Assembly: GCF_023100845.1 (NCBI RefSeq)
Contig: NZ_CP095864.1
Span: 930,001-994,000 of the forward strand
Reading direction: 5' to 3'
Source: Gordonia sp. PP30
GTDB lineage: Bacteria; Actinomycetota; Actinomycetes; Mycobacteriales; Mycobacteriaceae
DNA length: 64,000 bases
The notes under the pieces were generated by a model that was given only the letters and a program-made list of their open reading frames with translations, did not search any database and was not told where the DNA came from. Both the position numbers and the translations under genes were made by a program. Below, piece by piece: positions 26,600-35,075 of the stretch. How positions within the stretch are numbered: the first letter of the stretch is position 1; every line of letters starts with the position of its first letter.

Positions 26600-28183
26600 A
26601 TGGTCTTCGTCATCACGCAGTCGTGCTGCAGCGACGCCGCGTGCGTCGCCGTCTGCCCGGTGAACTGCATCCATCCGACGCCCGAGGAACGCGGCTTCGG
26701 TACCTCCGACATCCTGCACGTCGACCCGCAGGCCTGCATCGACTGCGGTGCGTGCGCCGACGCGTGCCCGGTGAACGCGATCTTCCCGGCCGACAGGCTC
26801 GGCCCGCGCGAGGCGATCTTCGCCGAGATCAACGCCGACTACTACGCGAACAACCCGCACATCTCGTCCGGGTGGAGCGATGTGGTCTATCCGGACCTGC
26901 CGCGGCTGCCGGACGGCCTGCGCGTGGCCGTGGTCGGCACCGGTCCGTCCGGCGGCTACGCCCTGCGGACCCTCCTGAACCGGACTCGCGCGCACGTCAC
27001 GGTGATCGACCGGCTGCCCACACCGGGTGGCCTGGTCCGCGCCGGGGTGGCGCCGGATCACCCGAGCACCAAGGACGTGATGCGCACCTTCGACATCCTC
27101 TACCGGGATCCGAAGGTGACCATGGCGACCAACGTGGAGGTCGGGGACGACGTCGAGGCCGGCCAGATCACGCCCGCCGAACTGGCCGAGCACTTCGACG
27201 CCGTCTTCTACGCGGTCGGCGCATCCCAGAGCCGCCGCCTCGGGATCGAGGGGGAGGATCTGCCCGGATCGACCTCGGCGACCGATCTGGTGGCCTGGTA
27301 CAACGCGGTGCCGGGCGCGCCCGGCCCCCGGATCCCGGCGCACGGCACCGGCCGCGCCGTGATCGTCGGCACCGGCAACGTGGCGCTCGACGTCGCCCGC
27401 ATCCTGGTGTCGCCGCCGGAACTGCTGGCCCGCACCGACATCGCCGACCGCGCCCTGGCGCTGCTTCGGGAACAGAACATCCACGAGGTGGTCGTGCTCG
27501 GCCGCCGCGGCCAGGAGTCCGCGGCCTACACCACTGCCGAATACCGCGCGCTGTCGGTGATCCCGGGCGTGGAGGTGGTCGTGCACGACGACGCCGACGG
27601 GCCGCTGCCCGAACTGGACCGGCCGGCGGACCCGGAGAACCGGCGCATCGTCTTCCTCTTCCACACCTCCCCGGTGCGGACCGACGGCGACGGCCACCTG
27701 GAGACGGTGACGGTGCGGACCGGCGAGCGCGAACATCCGATCGCGGCCGACCTGCTGGTGCGCTCCATCGGCTACCGGTCGGCGCCGATCGGCGGCCTGC
27801 CGTTCGACGCCGACGCCGGCTACTTCCCGAACGTCGACGGACGGGTGATCGGTGCCGACGGCGAGCCGCTGCCGGGTACCTACGTCCTCGGCTGGGCCGG
27901 CCGCGGTTCCACCGGCGGCATCGGTGCGAACAAACTGCAGGCGACCGCGACGGTCGAGAGGTTCATCGACGACGTGGTGAACGGCGGAATCGTGCGGCCG
28001 ACGTCGGAGCCGGAGGCGTTCGACGCCCTGCTGCGCCGCCGGAAGCGGGCCGTCGTCGGATACCGCGGTATCCTGGCGATCGACCGCCGGGAGCGGGAGA
28101 ATGGGCGGCAGCAGGGGCGCCCGCGGGTGAAGTTCACGGAGGTCTCCGACATGCTCTCGGCCGCAGGCCGCCGCAAACGCTGA
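26600..28183 (+). CDS. Ferredoxin-fused NADPH:ferredoxin reductase (FprB-like)
   Basis: A 527-residue electron-transfer protein. Residues 1-65 are a ferredoxin with two Cys clusters (CCSDAACVAVCPVNC and CIDCGACADACPV). The FAD Rossmann motif VVGTGPSGGY is near residue 114, and the NADPH motif IVGTGNVALDVARIL near residue 255; the rest resembles adrenodoxin-reductase-type enzymes. It should pass electrons from NADPH to the diiron oxygenase encoded just upstream. GRGSTGGIGANK near residue 435 is the conserved C-terminal FAD contact. Confidence 0.92.
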   Translation: MVFVITQSCCSDAACVAVCPVNCIHPTPEERGFGTSDILHVDPQACIDCGACADACPVNAIFPADRLGPREAIFAEINADYYANNPHISSGWSDVVYPDLPRLPDGLRVAVVGTGPSGGYALRTLLNRTRAHVTVIDRLPTPGGLVRAGVAPDHPSTKDVMRTFDILYRDPKVTMATNVEVGDDVEAGQITPAELAEHFDAVFYAVGASQSRRLGIEGEDLPGSTSATDLVAWYNAVPGAPGPRIPAHGTGRAVIVGTGNVALDVARILVSPPELLARTDIADRALALLREQNIHEVVVLGRRGQESAAYTTAEYRALSVIPGVEVVVHDDADGPLPELDRPADPENRRIVFLFHTSPVRTDGDGHLETVTVRTGEREHPIAADLLVRSIGYRSAPIGGLPFDADAGYFPNVDGRVIGADGEPLPGTYVLGWAGRGSTGGIGANKLQATATVERFIDDVVNGGIVRPTSEPEAFDALLRRRKRAVVGYRGILAIDRRERENGRQQGRPRVKFTEVSDMLSAAGRRKR

Positions 28184-28202
28184 CGGAAGGAGAGTGACCG
28201 GG

Positions 28203-28364
28203 ATGTTCGGCATGAAGGGGCGCAACGAGCGCATGCACGACGCCGAGCTGGCGCAGGCGCGCGAGCAGGCCGAGGCCGCCGTCCGCGACACCGAGACCGA
28301 CGATTCGTTCACCGATCCGGACGAGCCGCTGGAAGCCGAAGAGGAACCGACCGCGCCGGAGTGA
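28203..28364 (+). CDS. 53-residue acidic hypothetical protein
   Basis: A short ORF with a strong Shine-Dalgarno site (GGAAGGAG, 28185-28192), 10 nt before ATG 28203; GTG 28194 is in frame but too close. The protein starts with basic MFGMKGRNERMHD, continues as a charged helix (AELAQAREQAEAAVRD) and ends in an acidic tail. It follows the reductase gene by 19 nt and may belong to that operon. No family is recognised. Confidence 0.5.
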   Translation: MFGMKGRNERMHDAELAQAREQAEAAVRDTETDDSFTDPDEPLEAEEEPTAPE

Positions 28365-28392
28365 CCCTGCCCGGGTCCACCGAGGCCGGCGG

Positions 28393-28629
28393 CTACCGGG
28401 CCCGGGCGGCGCCGTCCGCGTCCAGCCGCTTGCGCCGGGCTTCACCGTCGAACGACCAGGTGCCGTAGAAGACCGAGCACACGGCGACGATCGCGAACCC
28501 GATCAGCCCGGCGATCGCCTGCGTCGTGAGCCCGGTTCCGCACCAGGCCAGAACCGTCAGTGCCGCGAGCCAAGCCCCGCGCCACGCGATCCCGCGCACC
28601 GTGACATCGCGGTTCCTTGTCAACACCAT
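28393..28629 (-). CDS. 78-residue two-helix membrane protein
   Basis: A small protein with two hydrophobic segments (GAWLAALTVLAWCGTGLTTQ and IAGLIGFAIVAVCSVFYGTW) and a basic C-terminus. ATG 28629 was preferred over upstream options because it gives a compact protein with a short basic N-terminus. It is divergent from mprA. Function unknown. Confidence 0.5.
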   Translation of the reverse strand: MVLTRNRDVTVRGIAWRGAWLAALTVLAWCGTGLTTQAIAGLIGFAIVAVCSVFYGTWSFDGEARRKRLDADGAARAR

Positions 28630-28734
28630 CGTCGCTCCCGTTCTGTGCGGTATCGCGTACCGGCTCACGTGATCATCCGGGGCGGCGCGGCGCCGCAAGC
28701 GTCGCTGAGGTGAATACGCGCAGGTAGATTCGTC

Positions 28735-28757
28735 GAAACCGGTTTCTGGTCCAGAAA
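28735..28757. promoter_or_regulatory. Overlapping palindromes upstream of mprA
   Basis: GAAACCGGTTTC (28735-28746) is a perfect palindrome and overlaps TTTCTGGTCCAGAAA (28743-28757), a perfect 7+1+7 dyad. They lie about 145 nt upstream of mprA and 110 nt upstream of the small membrane protein gene. They could be response-regulator or other operator sites. The rest of 28630-28898 holds no gene. Confidence 0.45.
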
Positions 28758-28898
28758 TCTTGCGACCGTCGGATACCGGCCCGGTGGGCGCCGGCATGCC
28801 GGACCGGAATGCGGTCCGGAGGCCGCGCCGCCGTGGAAGGCGCTTTCCCGGCGCGGCGCTCAGCGCCTTCTTACCTGGGAGGGTTAAGACTAGTAGCC

Positions 28899-29585
28899 AT
28901 GCGGATTCTTGTGGTCGACGACGATCGTGCCGTCCGGGAGTCGCTGCGCCGCTCCCTGACCTTCAACGGCTACACCGTGGAGACGGCCGGCGACGGGCTG
29001 GAGGCACTGGAGAAGGTGGTGGCCGATCGGCCCGACCTGATGGTGCTCGATGTGATGATGCCGCGCCTGGACGGACTCGAGGTGTGCCGCCGGCTCCGTT
29101 CGGCGGGCGACGACCTGCCGATCCTGGTGCTGACCGCGCGCGACTCGGTGTCCGAGCGGGTGAGCGGCCTGGACGCCGGTGCCGACGACTACCTGCCCAA
29201 ACCCTTCGCCATGGAAGAACTGCTCGCGCGGCTGCGGGCCCTGTCCCGGCGCACCACCCGTGACGACGACCTGGACTCCGAGGCCATGAGCTTCGAGGAC
29301 CTGACCCTCGATCCGGTGACCCGTGAGGTGACCCGCGGTGAACGGCAGATCAGCCTCACCCGCACCGAATTCGCGCTGCTGGAGATGCTGATGAGCAATC
29401 CGCGCCGTGTGCTCACCCGCAGCCGGATCCTGGAGGAGGTCTGGGGCTACGACTTCCCGACCTCGGGGAACGCGCTGGAGGTGTACATCGGCTACCTGCG
29501 CCGCAAGACCGAGGCCGACGGCGAGTCGCGCCTCATCCACACCGTCCGCGGCGTCGGCTACGTGCTCCGCGAGAACGCGCCGTAG
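28899..29585 (+). CDS. mprA: Response regulator MprA
   Basis: A 228-residue OmpR-type regulator. The receiver domain has the acidic pair in VVDDD, phospho-acceptor Asp in [11 protein letters not shown] near residue 48, and Lys in [13 protein letters not shown]. The C-terminal winged helix (about 130-225) includes [13 protein letters not shown] and [14 protein letters not shown]. The order with mprB, pepD and moaB2 matches Rv0981-Rv0984, an envelope-stress system controlling sigE, sigB and pepD in M. tuberculosis. ATG 28899 gives the family length. Confidence 0.95.
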   Translation: MRILVVDDDRAVRESLRRSLTFNGYTVETAGDGLEALEKVVADRPDLMVLDVMMPRLDGLEVCRRLRSAGDDLPILVLTARDSVSERVSGLDAGADDYLPKPFAMEELLARLRALSRRTTRDDDLDSEAMSFEDLTLDPVTREVTRGERQISLTRTEFALLEMLMSNPRRVLTRSRILEEVWGYDFPTSGNALEVYIGYLRRKTEADGESRLIHTVRGVGYVLRENAP

Positions 29586-29588
29586 CTC

Positions 29589-31061
29589 ATGGGTCCCTTC
29601 GGGCGCGGCCTGACCCGCCGCGCGCACGCGGCCAAGCGCACCATGCGCGACCCGCTGCCGCTGACCCGCTCGGTGTCGCTCCGCAGCCGCGTCGCGCTGC
29701 TCGCGGCGGCCGTCGTGGCGCTCAGCGCGATGCTGATGGCCGGGGCCACCTACGTCTTCGTCTACCGCGCGCTGTATCAGGACGTGGACACCCAGCTCAC
29801 CGCGCGCGCCGACGGGATGACGGCGCTGGCCACCACCGGACAACTCGCGGCCGACCCCAAGCGGCTGCTCGCCGGCACCGTCTTCTCCACCAACATCACC
29901 ATCGCGCTGGTGCAGCCGGACGGGCACGCGTACGGGGTGGGCGACGTCCCCTTCGAGGAGGCCGAACGCAAGATCGCCGCCTCGACCAATCCGCCAGGCA
30001 AGCTCAACCAGAGCCTGCGCACGGTCGGCAACTACCGGGTGCTCGCCCGCAAGCTGTCCGACGGCACCACGCTGGTGCTGGCCCAGAGTCTGGACCACAC
30101 CGACGCCATCCTGCGGCGACTCGCCTCGGTGCTGTTCGTGGCCGGCGGGATCGGCGTCGTCTTCGCGGTGGTGGCCGGCACCGTCGTCGCTCGCGGCGGA
30201 TTGAGACCCGTGGCCCGGCTCACCGAGGCCGCCGAACGGGTCGCGCGAACGCAGGATCTACGGCCGATGCCGGTGGTCGGGCGCGACGAGCTGGCCCGTC
30301 TCACCGAGGCGTTCAACGCGATGCTGGCCGCGGTGGCGGAGTCGCGGGACAAACAGGCGCGGCTGGTCGCCGACGCCGGCCACGAACTCAAGACGCCGCT
30401 CACCTCGCTGCGCACCAACCTGGAACTGCTGATCGCCGCGTCCGAACCGGGCGCGCCGCCGGTGCCCGCCGCCGACATGATCGAGCTGCGCTCGGATGTC
30501 GTCGCCCAGATCGAGGAGTTGTCGACGCTGGTGGGCGACCTGGTCGACCTGGCCCGCGAGGACTCCCACGACGCGGTCTTCGAGGAGTGCGACCTCGAGG
30601 AGATCATCGACGAGTGCCTGGTCCGGGTACGACGACGCCGCACCGACGTCGACTTCGAGGTGTCGACCCAGTCGTGGTTCGTCTTCGGCGAGGTCAGCGG
30701 GCTCTCCCGGGCGGTGCTGAACGTGCTCGACAACGCCGCGAAGTGGAGTCCGCCCGGCCGCGCGGTGCAGGTCCGGCTGCGCCAGACCGGCCCGGAGACC
30801 GCCGAACTGACCGTCGCCGACGCGGGTCCGGGCATCCCGCCGGAGGATCGCGAGCTGGTGTTCGAGCGTTTCTACCGAGCGGCGTCGACCCGGTCCATGC
30901 CGGGCTCCGGCCTGGGCCTGGCGATCGTGCGGCAGGTGGTGGAGCGCCTCGGTGGCCGGGTGCGGGCGGAGCAGTCCGAACAGGGCGGCGCCCTGATCCG
31001 CATGACCTTCCCCGGCCTGCCCATCCACACCGAACCCGACCCTGTGCTGGTCCCGCGGTAG
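29589..31061 (+). CDS. mprB: Sensor histidine kinase MprB
   Basis: A 490-residue membrane kinase. TM1 is near residues 33-60 (VALLAAAVVALSAMLMAGATYVF), an extracytoplasmic sensor follows to about 175, and TM2 (VLFVAGGIGVVFAVVAGTVV) leads into a HAMP domain. The H-box is DAGHELKTPLTSLRTNLELL near residue 265; the N-box is LNVLDNAAKWSP near 380, and GSGLGLAIVRQVVERLGG is the G-box. It begins 3 nt after mprA. In mycobacteria DnaK and PepD act on its sensor domain. Confidence 0.95.
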   Translation: MGPFGRGLTRRAHAAKRTMRDPLPLTRSVSLRSRVALLAAAVVALSAMLMAGATYVFVYRALYQDVDTQLTARADGMTALATTGQLAADPKRLLAGTVFSTNITIALVQPDGHAYGVGDVPFEEAERKIAASTNPPGKLNQSLRTVGNYRVLARKLSDGTTLVLAQSLDHTDAILRRLASVLFVAGGIGVVFAVVAGTVVARGGLRPVARLTEAAERVARTQDLRPMPVVGRDELARLTEAFNAMLAAVAESRDKQARLVADAGHELKTPLTSLRTNLELLIAASEPGAPPVPAADMIELRSDVVAQIEELSTLVGDLVDLAREDSHDAVFEECDLEEIIDECLVRVRRRRTDVDFEVSTQSWFVFGEVSGLSRAVLNVLDNAAKWSPPGRAVQVRLRQTGPETAELTVADAGPGIPPEDRELVFERFYRAASTRSMPGSGLGLAIVRQVVERLGGRVRAEQSEQGGALIRMTFPGLPIHTEPDPVLVPR

Positions 31062-31065
31062 TACC

Positions 31066-31340
31066 TTGTCATGCCGCTGCGGTTACCGCCGAGCCCATCA
31101 CCAGCCCGTTGAGCCGCCGCCGAGCCCATCACCAGCCCGTTGAGCCGCCGCCGAGCCCATCACCAGCCCGTTGAGCCGCCGCCGAGCCCGATAGGGCGAG
31201 GTGGCGAGTCGAATCGCCCACCAGTCCCAGGAGCCCACCGGGCCGCCGCCGGCTGGTTGAGCCGGTCAAGCCCTTCGACTTCGCTCAGGAACCACCGCCA
31301 GGCGTAGAGCGTGTCGAAGCCCAACCCACGACACCGAGTC
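31066..31340. repeat. Repeat cluster with a 31-bp tandem triplet between mprB and pepD
   Basis: Three units of 31 bp begin at 31090, 31121 and 31152, with a partial fourth; the core is CGAGCCCATCACCAGCCCG followed by TTGAGCCGCCGC. Further on, GGTTGAGCCGGTCAAGCCC, CTTCGACTTCGCTCAGGA and CGTGTCGAAGCCC fragments link it to the dispersed family. No gene is seen in 31062-31394. Confidence 0.75.
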
Positions 31341-31394
31341 CGATGACAGGAACCACCGAGCTACCTCACAGGAAAGTGTCTTAGGGTGGTGCGC

Positions 31395-32819
31395 ATGACA
31401 GACCGGGGACCCAGCGACGCGCAGACGCCGCATGATCCGAATCCCTATGCACCCGATTCTCGAGCGGACCTGCATGACGGTCACGCCGAGTCGAGACCGT
31501 TCACCCCCTACGAGAACGTTCCCGGAGCGGCCGCGCCCCCGCCGCCCATGACCGGCCCGCAGCCCACCCTCCCGTACGGCCCGGGCACCTATGGCCCAGG
31601 CACTCAGGGCACCAGCAGCCCTTACGGCCAGGAGCCCTACGGCACCGGCGCTTTCGGCGTCGCGCAGCCGCCCGCCGGGCCGCCGCCCGCACCACCGGGC
31701 ACGGGCGGGCCGTCGTCGAACGGCGGCGGCCGTGGCCGCGGCCCGCTGTGGATCGCGTTGATCGCGATCCTGGCGTTGGTCGCCGGTGTGGTCGGCGGCG
31801 TCATCGGCGTCGTGGCGACCCGGGACTCGACCTCCTCGAGCTCCACCGACGTCGTCGCGGCCGGGTCGCCGAGTGCCCGCGTCACCACGCAGCCCCCGGC
31901 CAAGCCGGGTTCCGTGCAGGACGTCGCCGCGCGGACCCTGCCTGCCGTGGTGTCCATCCTGGTGACGGTGGGCCGCGAATCGGGCTCGGGTTCCGGCGTC
32001 GTCCTCAACTCCGACGGCACCATCCTGACCAACAACCACGTGGTCTCGGCGGGCGGCAGCACCCCCGCGCAGGAGGTGCTGGTCAGCTTCAGCGACGGCA
32101 CCGTGTCCAAGGCCCGCGTGATCGGCACCGACCCGACGTCGGACATCGCCGTCATCAAGACCGAGAAGACCGGCCTCACCCCGATTCCCATCGGCACGTC
32201 CGACAACCTGTCGGTCGGCCAGGACGTGATCGCGATCGGCTCGCCGCTCGGCCTGGAGGGCACGGTCACCACCGGCATCATCAGCGCGCTCAACCGTCCG
32301 GTGTCCACCTCGGGCGCCGACGGTTCCACCGAATCGGTGATCGACGCGATCCAGACCGACGCCGCCATCAATCCGGGCAACTCCGGTGGTGCGCTGGTCA
32401 ACGCCTCCGGCGCGCTGATCGGTATCAACACCGCGATCGCCACGCTGGGCGCTTCGGAGGGCTCCTCCGGCTCCATCGGTCTCGGTTTCGCCATCCCGAT
32501 CGACCAGGCGATGCGCGTGGCCAACCAGCTGATCAAGGGGGAGAAGGTGACGCGCGCCAGCCTCGGCGTCAACGTGCGGCCCAGCACCGACGCAACCCAG
32601 CCGGGCGCGCTGGTCGCAAGCGTCGTCCGCGGCGGTTCCGCCGCACAGGCCGGTATCCCGGAGGGCGCGTTGATCACCGCCGTCGACGACCGCAAGATCC
32701 CGTCGTCGGAGGCGCTGGTGGCTTCGATCCGGTCGCATGCGCCCGGTGACACGGTGAAGATCACCTACACCGACCGGGGCCGTCAGCAGACCGCTACGGT
32801 GAAACTCGGATCGTCCTGA
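31395..32819 (+). CDS. pepD: HtrA-type serine protease PepD
   Basis: A 474-residue membrane-anchored protease. Residues 1-115 are cytosolic and Pro/Gly/Tyr-rich; TM is LWIALIAILALVAGVVGGVIGVVA. The trypsin-like domain has the triad His in LTNNHVVSAGG, Asp in TSDIAVIKTE and Ser in NPGNSGGALVN. A C-terminal PDZ domain (about 385-470) has RGGSAAQAGIPEGALI. It acts in the periplasm-like space in envelope protein quality control and feeds back on MprB. ATG 31395 is chosen over GTG 31386. Confidence 0.93.
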   Translation: MTDRGPSDAQTPHDPNPYAPDSRADLHDGHAESRPFTPYENVPGAAAPPPPMTGPQPTLPYGPGTYGPGTQGTSSPYGQEPYGTGAFGVAQPPAGPPPAPPGTGGPSSNGGGRGRGPLWIALIAILALVAGVVGGVIGVVATRDSTSSSSTDVVAAGSPSARVTTQPPAKPGSVQDVAARTLPAVVSILVTVGRESGSGSGVVLNSDGTILTNNHVVSAGGSTPAQEVLVSFSDGTVSKARVIGTDPTSDIAVIKTEKTGLTPIPIGTSDNLSVGQDVIAIGSPLGLEGTVTTGIISALNRPVSTSGADGSTESVIDAIQTDAAINPGNSGGALVNASGALIGINTAIATLGASEGSSGSIGLGFAIPIDQAMRVANQLIKGEKVTRASLGVNVRPSTDATQPGALVASVVRGGSAAQAGIPEGALITAVDDRKIPSSEALVASIRSHAPGDTVKITYTDRGRQQTATVKLGSS

Positions 32820-32838
32820 CACCTGCGAGGAGATGACC

Positions 32839-33375
32839 ATGATCGACGCACCCGACATCGACGAGTTCGAGGCCGACGCCGCCGCGCTGGCTGCCGACAG
32901 TATTCCGGCGGAGGCACTGCTCCGTGCGCTGGTCGTCGTGGTCGACGACGAGGGCGATGCCGGCCGGCTCGGCCCGCTGGTGTGCGAACTCCTCGAAGAG
33001 GGGGAGTACCACGTCGACGCGACGGTGACCGTCTCCGAGGACGAGGTGGAGATCCGCAACGCGCTGAATACCGCGGTGATCGGCGGCGTTGATCTGGTGG
33101 TCTCGGTCGGCGGCGTGGGTGTGCGTGCCCGCGACGTGACGCCGGAGGCCACCGAGCCGGTGCTCGATCGTCGGCTGCGCGGTATCGAGGAGGCGCTGCG
33201 GGCGTCCGGGCTGTCGGCCGGCGCCACCGACGGTGGCCTGTCCCGTGGCATGGCGGGGATCTCCGGCCAGACCCTGGTGGTGAACCTCGCCAACTCGCGC
33301 GCCGCCGTCCGCGACGGGATGGCCACCCTGATTCCGCTGTCGCACTACATCATCGATCAGATCAGTGAATTCTGA
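32839..33375 (+). CDS. moaB2: MoaB2-like molybdopterin-binding-fold protein
   Basis: A 178-residue MogA/MoaB-fold protein. The conserved motif appears as SVGGVGVRARDVTPEA near residue 92 (family GGTGxxxRD), with EDEVEIRNAL before it and SRGMAGISGQTLVVNLA near 135. ATG 32839 has GAGGAG at ideal spacing; ATG 32833 is too close. The first Gly-Thr-Gly is changed to Gly-Val-Gly, so catalysis in cofactor synthesis is uncertain. In mycobacteria MoaB2 binds SigE, consistent with its place in the stress operon. It overlaps the next small gene by 11 nt. Confidence 0.85.
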   Translation: MIDAPDIDEFEADAAALAADSIPAEALLRALVVVVDDEGDAGRLGPLVCELLEEGEYHVDATVTVSEDEVEIRNALNTAVIGGVDLVVSVGGVGVRARDVTPEATEPVLDRRLRGIEEALRASGLSAGATDGGLSRGMAGISGQTLVVNLANSRAAVRDGMATLIPLSHYIIDQISEF

Positions 33376-33544
33376 CGCACCCAGGGACTATTCCTTGGAC
33401 GAACCTGAGTGGCGCCGCAAGCGACGGCTCGAAGAGATTTTTGGGGATCTGCTTCCGGATCAGGTCACCAAGGATGGTGACACTCCTCACACTGCGCGCG
33501 ATCGTCACTGGTTCGACCAAAACCGGCCCCCTCACTACGAGTAG
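33365..33544 (+). CDS. 59-residue protein with WFDQNRPPHYE C-terminus
   Basis: A small ORF starting at GTG 33365 inside the last codons of moaB2 (11-nt overlap) and ending at TAG 33542-33544. It has a charged helix (EPEWRRKRRLEEIFGDLLP) and a C-terminal Trp-Phe-x-x-Asn-Arg-Pro-Pro-His pattern that I associate with small actinobacterial proteins of unknown function. The overlap suggests translational coupling. Base composition is less GC-rich than the neighbours. No signal peptide or membrane segment is visible. Confidence 0.6.
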   Translation: MNSDAPRDYSLDEPEWRRKRRLEEIFGDLLPDQVTKDGDTPHTARDRHWFDQNRPPHYE

Positions 33545-33762
33545 TGCCTGGCCAGGGCCTATAAATAAAACGCAATATGACCGCAAATCGCACGCAATGC
33601 GCCGTTCATCGTCTGATACCTGGAAGTAACAAAGTGCCTCGTTGATCCGATGGCGGCGGGTGCCTCGCATCGGTTACCGTTCTCGCGACGGGTGTCACTC
33701 AGGGAACTCTTACCCGGGGGCGCTTCTCAGTAGACACTTTCCCCGAACGAGGAGAATCAGAT

Positions 33763-34380
33763 ATGCGCAAGAACCTAATGCGCAATAGCGTGATCGCCGG
33801 TGCGATCGCCGCAGTCGGTGCCGCAGGCATCCTGTCCGGTGCGGGCGAGGCCTCGGCCCTGCCGAACGGCTTCAAGAGCTCCACCGGTATCGACGGCCAG
33901 AAGGTCACCATCAAGCGCACGGGTGAGCACTCGCGCATCATGCCGTCGGTCGCGAACAACGGTGCGGGCCGCGCTGCGGCCGTCTCCGGCACCTACAAGG
34001 CGACTCTGAGCAAGGGTGCAGGTCACATGACCGTCGGTTACCTCGTCGGCTGCCAGGTCGACATCACCGGGCTGCAGGGCGGGCTGTCGGGGTCGATCGG
34101 CCTCGCGGGCGGCTCGCTGAGTGGTTCGGTCTCTGTCCCGCTGACTCCGGGCCAGGTCGCGTTCATCAACTCGGACGCGATGAGCATCAAGAAGGGCAAG
34201 GCCACCCTGATGGTCGACAACTTCTACATCAACGTCGAGCAGTGCGGTGGCTACGCCTCTGCCCGCTCGGTGGTACGCGTGATGGCGGCCGAGGGCATGT
34301 CGACCGACGACGATCAGCTCTCCGGCGACAGCGGCTTCGTCCAGACCACCCTGTACGGCGCCCCGTTCAGCCTGGGCTGA
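33763..34380 (+). CDS. MspA-family outer-membrane porin 1
   Basis: A 205-residue precursor. The signal peptide ends near residue 33 (GAIAAVGAAGILSGAGEASA). The mature protein has the family features KVTIKRTGE, AVSGTYKA, VGYLVGCQVDI and the conserved C-terminal LYGAPFSLG. MspA porins are octameric beta-barrels in the mycolate outer membrane that admit small hydrophilic solutes. ATG 33763 follows ACGAGGAGAA. It is the most divergent of three tandem copies. The 33545-33762 leader is AT-richer than its surroundings and holds no other gene. Confidence 0.93.
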   Translation: MRKNLMRNSVIAGAIAAVGAAGILSGAGEASALPNGFKSSTGIDGQKVTIKRTGEHSRIMPSVANNGAGRAAAVSGTYKATLSKGAGHMTVGYLVGCQVDITGLQGGLSGSIGLAGGSLSGSVSVPLTPGQVAFINSDAMSIKKGKATLMVDNFYINVEQCGGYASARSVVRVMAAEGMSTDDDQLSGDSGFVQTTLYGAPFSLG

Positions 34381-34409
34381 CCCGACCATTCGCGAAAAGG
34401 ACCTGACAC

Positions 34410-35072
34410 ATGAAGAACCTGAACAAGCGCGTGGTGACCGTGGCCGCCGTGGCCGGGGCCGCGCTGGTCGCCGTCACCGGTACCGCTGGCGTCGCGGACG
34501 CCCAGAAGCTCCCGGGCGCCACCAAGACCCGCAGCTTCGACGAGGGCAGCATCACCATGCGGCTCTACGACGAGTCGGCCCGCATCGAGCGCGCCGTGAC
34601 CAACGTCCCGACCTCTCGTGAAGTCTGGGTCTCCGGCAAGGTCGCCGTTACCACCAAGGGCGGCGTCAAGGGCGGTAACATCAACGTCGGCTACCTCATC
34701 GGGTGCCAGCTCAACTTCGGCGCCAGCGTCGGTGGTAGCGGACAGTACGATGTTCCATTCGGCCCCTTGGCGGCGCAGGACGCTAAGCCTGGCTGGAATT
34801 CGGACAACGTGCCCGGCGTCAACGGCGGCTTCGAGCTGTCGCCAGGCAAGGCCGCGTATGTGCCGATCATCAAGACCTCGATCAACGGCAATGATGTCAA
34901 CAGCTTCAACTTCAATCAGGCGCGCGGCGGCGTGGCGTACAGCCAGGAGCGCTTCGGCGTGGACGGCTGCGCTGGGCACGCCGAGGGCATGGCCAAGGTG
35001 ACTGTCCGGGTTGCCACCGACACCTTTAAGGGCAACATCACCATGTACGGCAAGCCCTTTAGTCTCGGATAA
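34410..35072 (+). CDS. MspA-family outer-membrane porin 2
   Basis: A 220-residue precursor with a signal peptide ending VADA near residue 31. The mature part has KLPGATKTRSFDEGSITMRL, SREVWVSGKVAV, VGYLIGCQLNFGASVGG, a loop insertion (residues 105-140) and RFGVDGCAGHAEGMA. It ends MYGKPFSLG. It starts 29 nt after porin 1 and ends 3 nt before porin 3, so all three are probably one transcript. Confidence 0.93.
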   Translation: MKNLNKRVVTVAAVAGAALVAVTGTAGVADAQKLPGATKTRSFDEGSITMRLYDESARIERAVTNVPTSREVWVSGKVAVTTKGGVKGGNINVGYLIGCQLNFGASVGGSGQYDVPFGPLAAQDAKPGWNSDNVPGVNGGFELSPGKAAYVPIIKTSINGNDVNSFNFNQARGGVAYSQERFGVDGCAGHAEGMAKVTVRVATDTFKGNITMYGKPFSLG

Positions 35073-35075
35073 GCC

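Noticed and set aside
31090-31182. Possible CRISPR array
   Set aside because: The 31-bp units are contiguous tandem repeats with no unique spacers and no cas genes nearby.
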